The notes beneath the pieces were generated by a model, which was not told the DNA's origin, searched no databases, and saw only the letters and a list, made by a program, of their open reading frames with translations. Position numbers and translations under genes: made by a program. Below, piece by piece: positions 14,648 to 14,802 of a DNA stretch of 14,802 bases; position 1 is the first letter of the stretch, and each line of letters opens with the position of its first letter. Location: positions 11,149-25,950 of the forward strand of contig DHDH01000051.1 of the NCBI GenBank assembly GCA_002399235.1, read 5' to 3'. Origin of the DNA: Firmicutes bacterium UBA4881 (GTDB lineage: Bacteria > Bacillota > DTU065).

Positions 14648-14802
14648 GTGATTTTAGAAAAAAAAGTTCGGGTTTTAGTTGTTGATGATTCAGCGTTTAT
14701 GCGGAAAATAATTTCTGACCTTCTAAAAAAAGATCCTGAACTTGATGTTGTTGGTACAGCACGCGATGGTGAAGATGCATTAATTAAAGTCGAACAACTT
14801 AG
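14648..14802 (+). CDS. cheB: Protein-glutamate methylesterase CheB, N-terminal part (runs off the window)
   Basis: The first 51 codons of a gene are visible, starting at GTG 14648 with AAGGTGGTG (14632-14640) at spacing 7. They encode the beginning of a receiver domain: VRVLVVDDSAFMRKIISDLL, then DPELDVVGTARDGEDAL. This wording is characteristic of CheB rather than CheY. CheB is a receiver fused to a C-terminal methylesterase that demethylates chemoreceptors for adaptation. The catalytic domain lies beyond the right edge, so the assignment rests on the receiver sequence and its place behind cheY in a che operon. Confidence 0.85.
   Translation, partial: MILEKKVRVLVVDDSAFMRKIISDLLKKDPELDVVGTARDGEDALIKVEQL

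Overview
The window reads as chromosome of a low-GC, motile Firmicute, most likely an anaerobic member of the Clostridia. The DNA is AT-rich, and strong Shine-Dalgarno (SD) sequences of the AGGAGGTG type stand about 6-9 bases before most genes. GTG and TTG starts are used. The window carries a DegS/DegU two-component pair and a CheC/CheD chemotaxis system, both typical of Gram-positive bacteria. The species cannot be named from the sequence alone. No tRNA, rRNA, CRISPR array, insertion sequence or prophage was found.

Layout. (1) 1-2179, plus strand: the tail of an unknown gene overlaps a CPBP-family membrane protease, followed by a MATE efflux transporter. A long two-way terminator (2207-2279) separates these from (2) 2280-3820, minus strand: a sugar-isomerase-like TIM-barrel protein overlapping by 4 bases a secreted or membrane-anchored PAP2 phosphatase. 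(3) 3946-7407, plus strand: a patatin-like hydrolase, a UDP-sugar epimerase, a PhnP-like metallo-beta-lactamase-fold hydrolase and a methylthioadenosine phosphorylase, closely spaced and ending in a hairpin terminator. (4) 7746-9910: degS, degU and a DUF192 gene, overlapping one another, behind a 338-base non-coding leader. (5) 9911-10414: a 504-base stretch holding a reading frame broken by a single in-frame TGA, a terminator-like hairpin and a palindrome. (6) 10415 to the end: cheW-cheA-cheC-cheD-cheY-cheB, with cheB cut by the window edge.

How the genes fit together. DegS would phosphorylate DegU, which binds DNA through a LuxR-type helix-turn-helix. The chemotaxis block supplies the coupling protein (CheW), histidine kinase (CheA), the CheY-P phosphatase CheC and its partner the receptor deamidase CheD, the response regulator CheY and the receptor methylesterase CheB. 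CheR, receptors and flagellar structural genes are not in the window.

Most of the window is ordinary chromosomal content, and I found no convincing wholly new system. The points most worth a second look are the TGA-interrupted frame at 9970-10350, a hairpin that would bury the SD of the patatin gene, a CheD whose catalytic Thr position holds Cys, and a CheC that keeps only its second phosphatase site.
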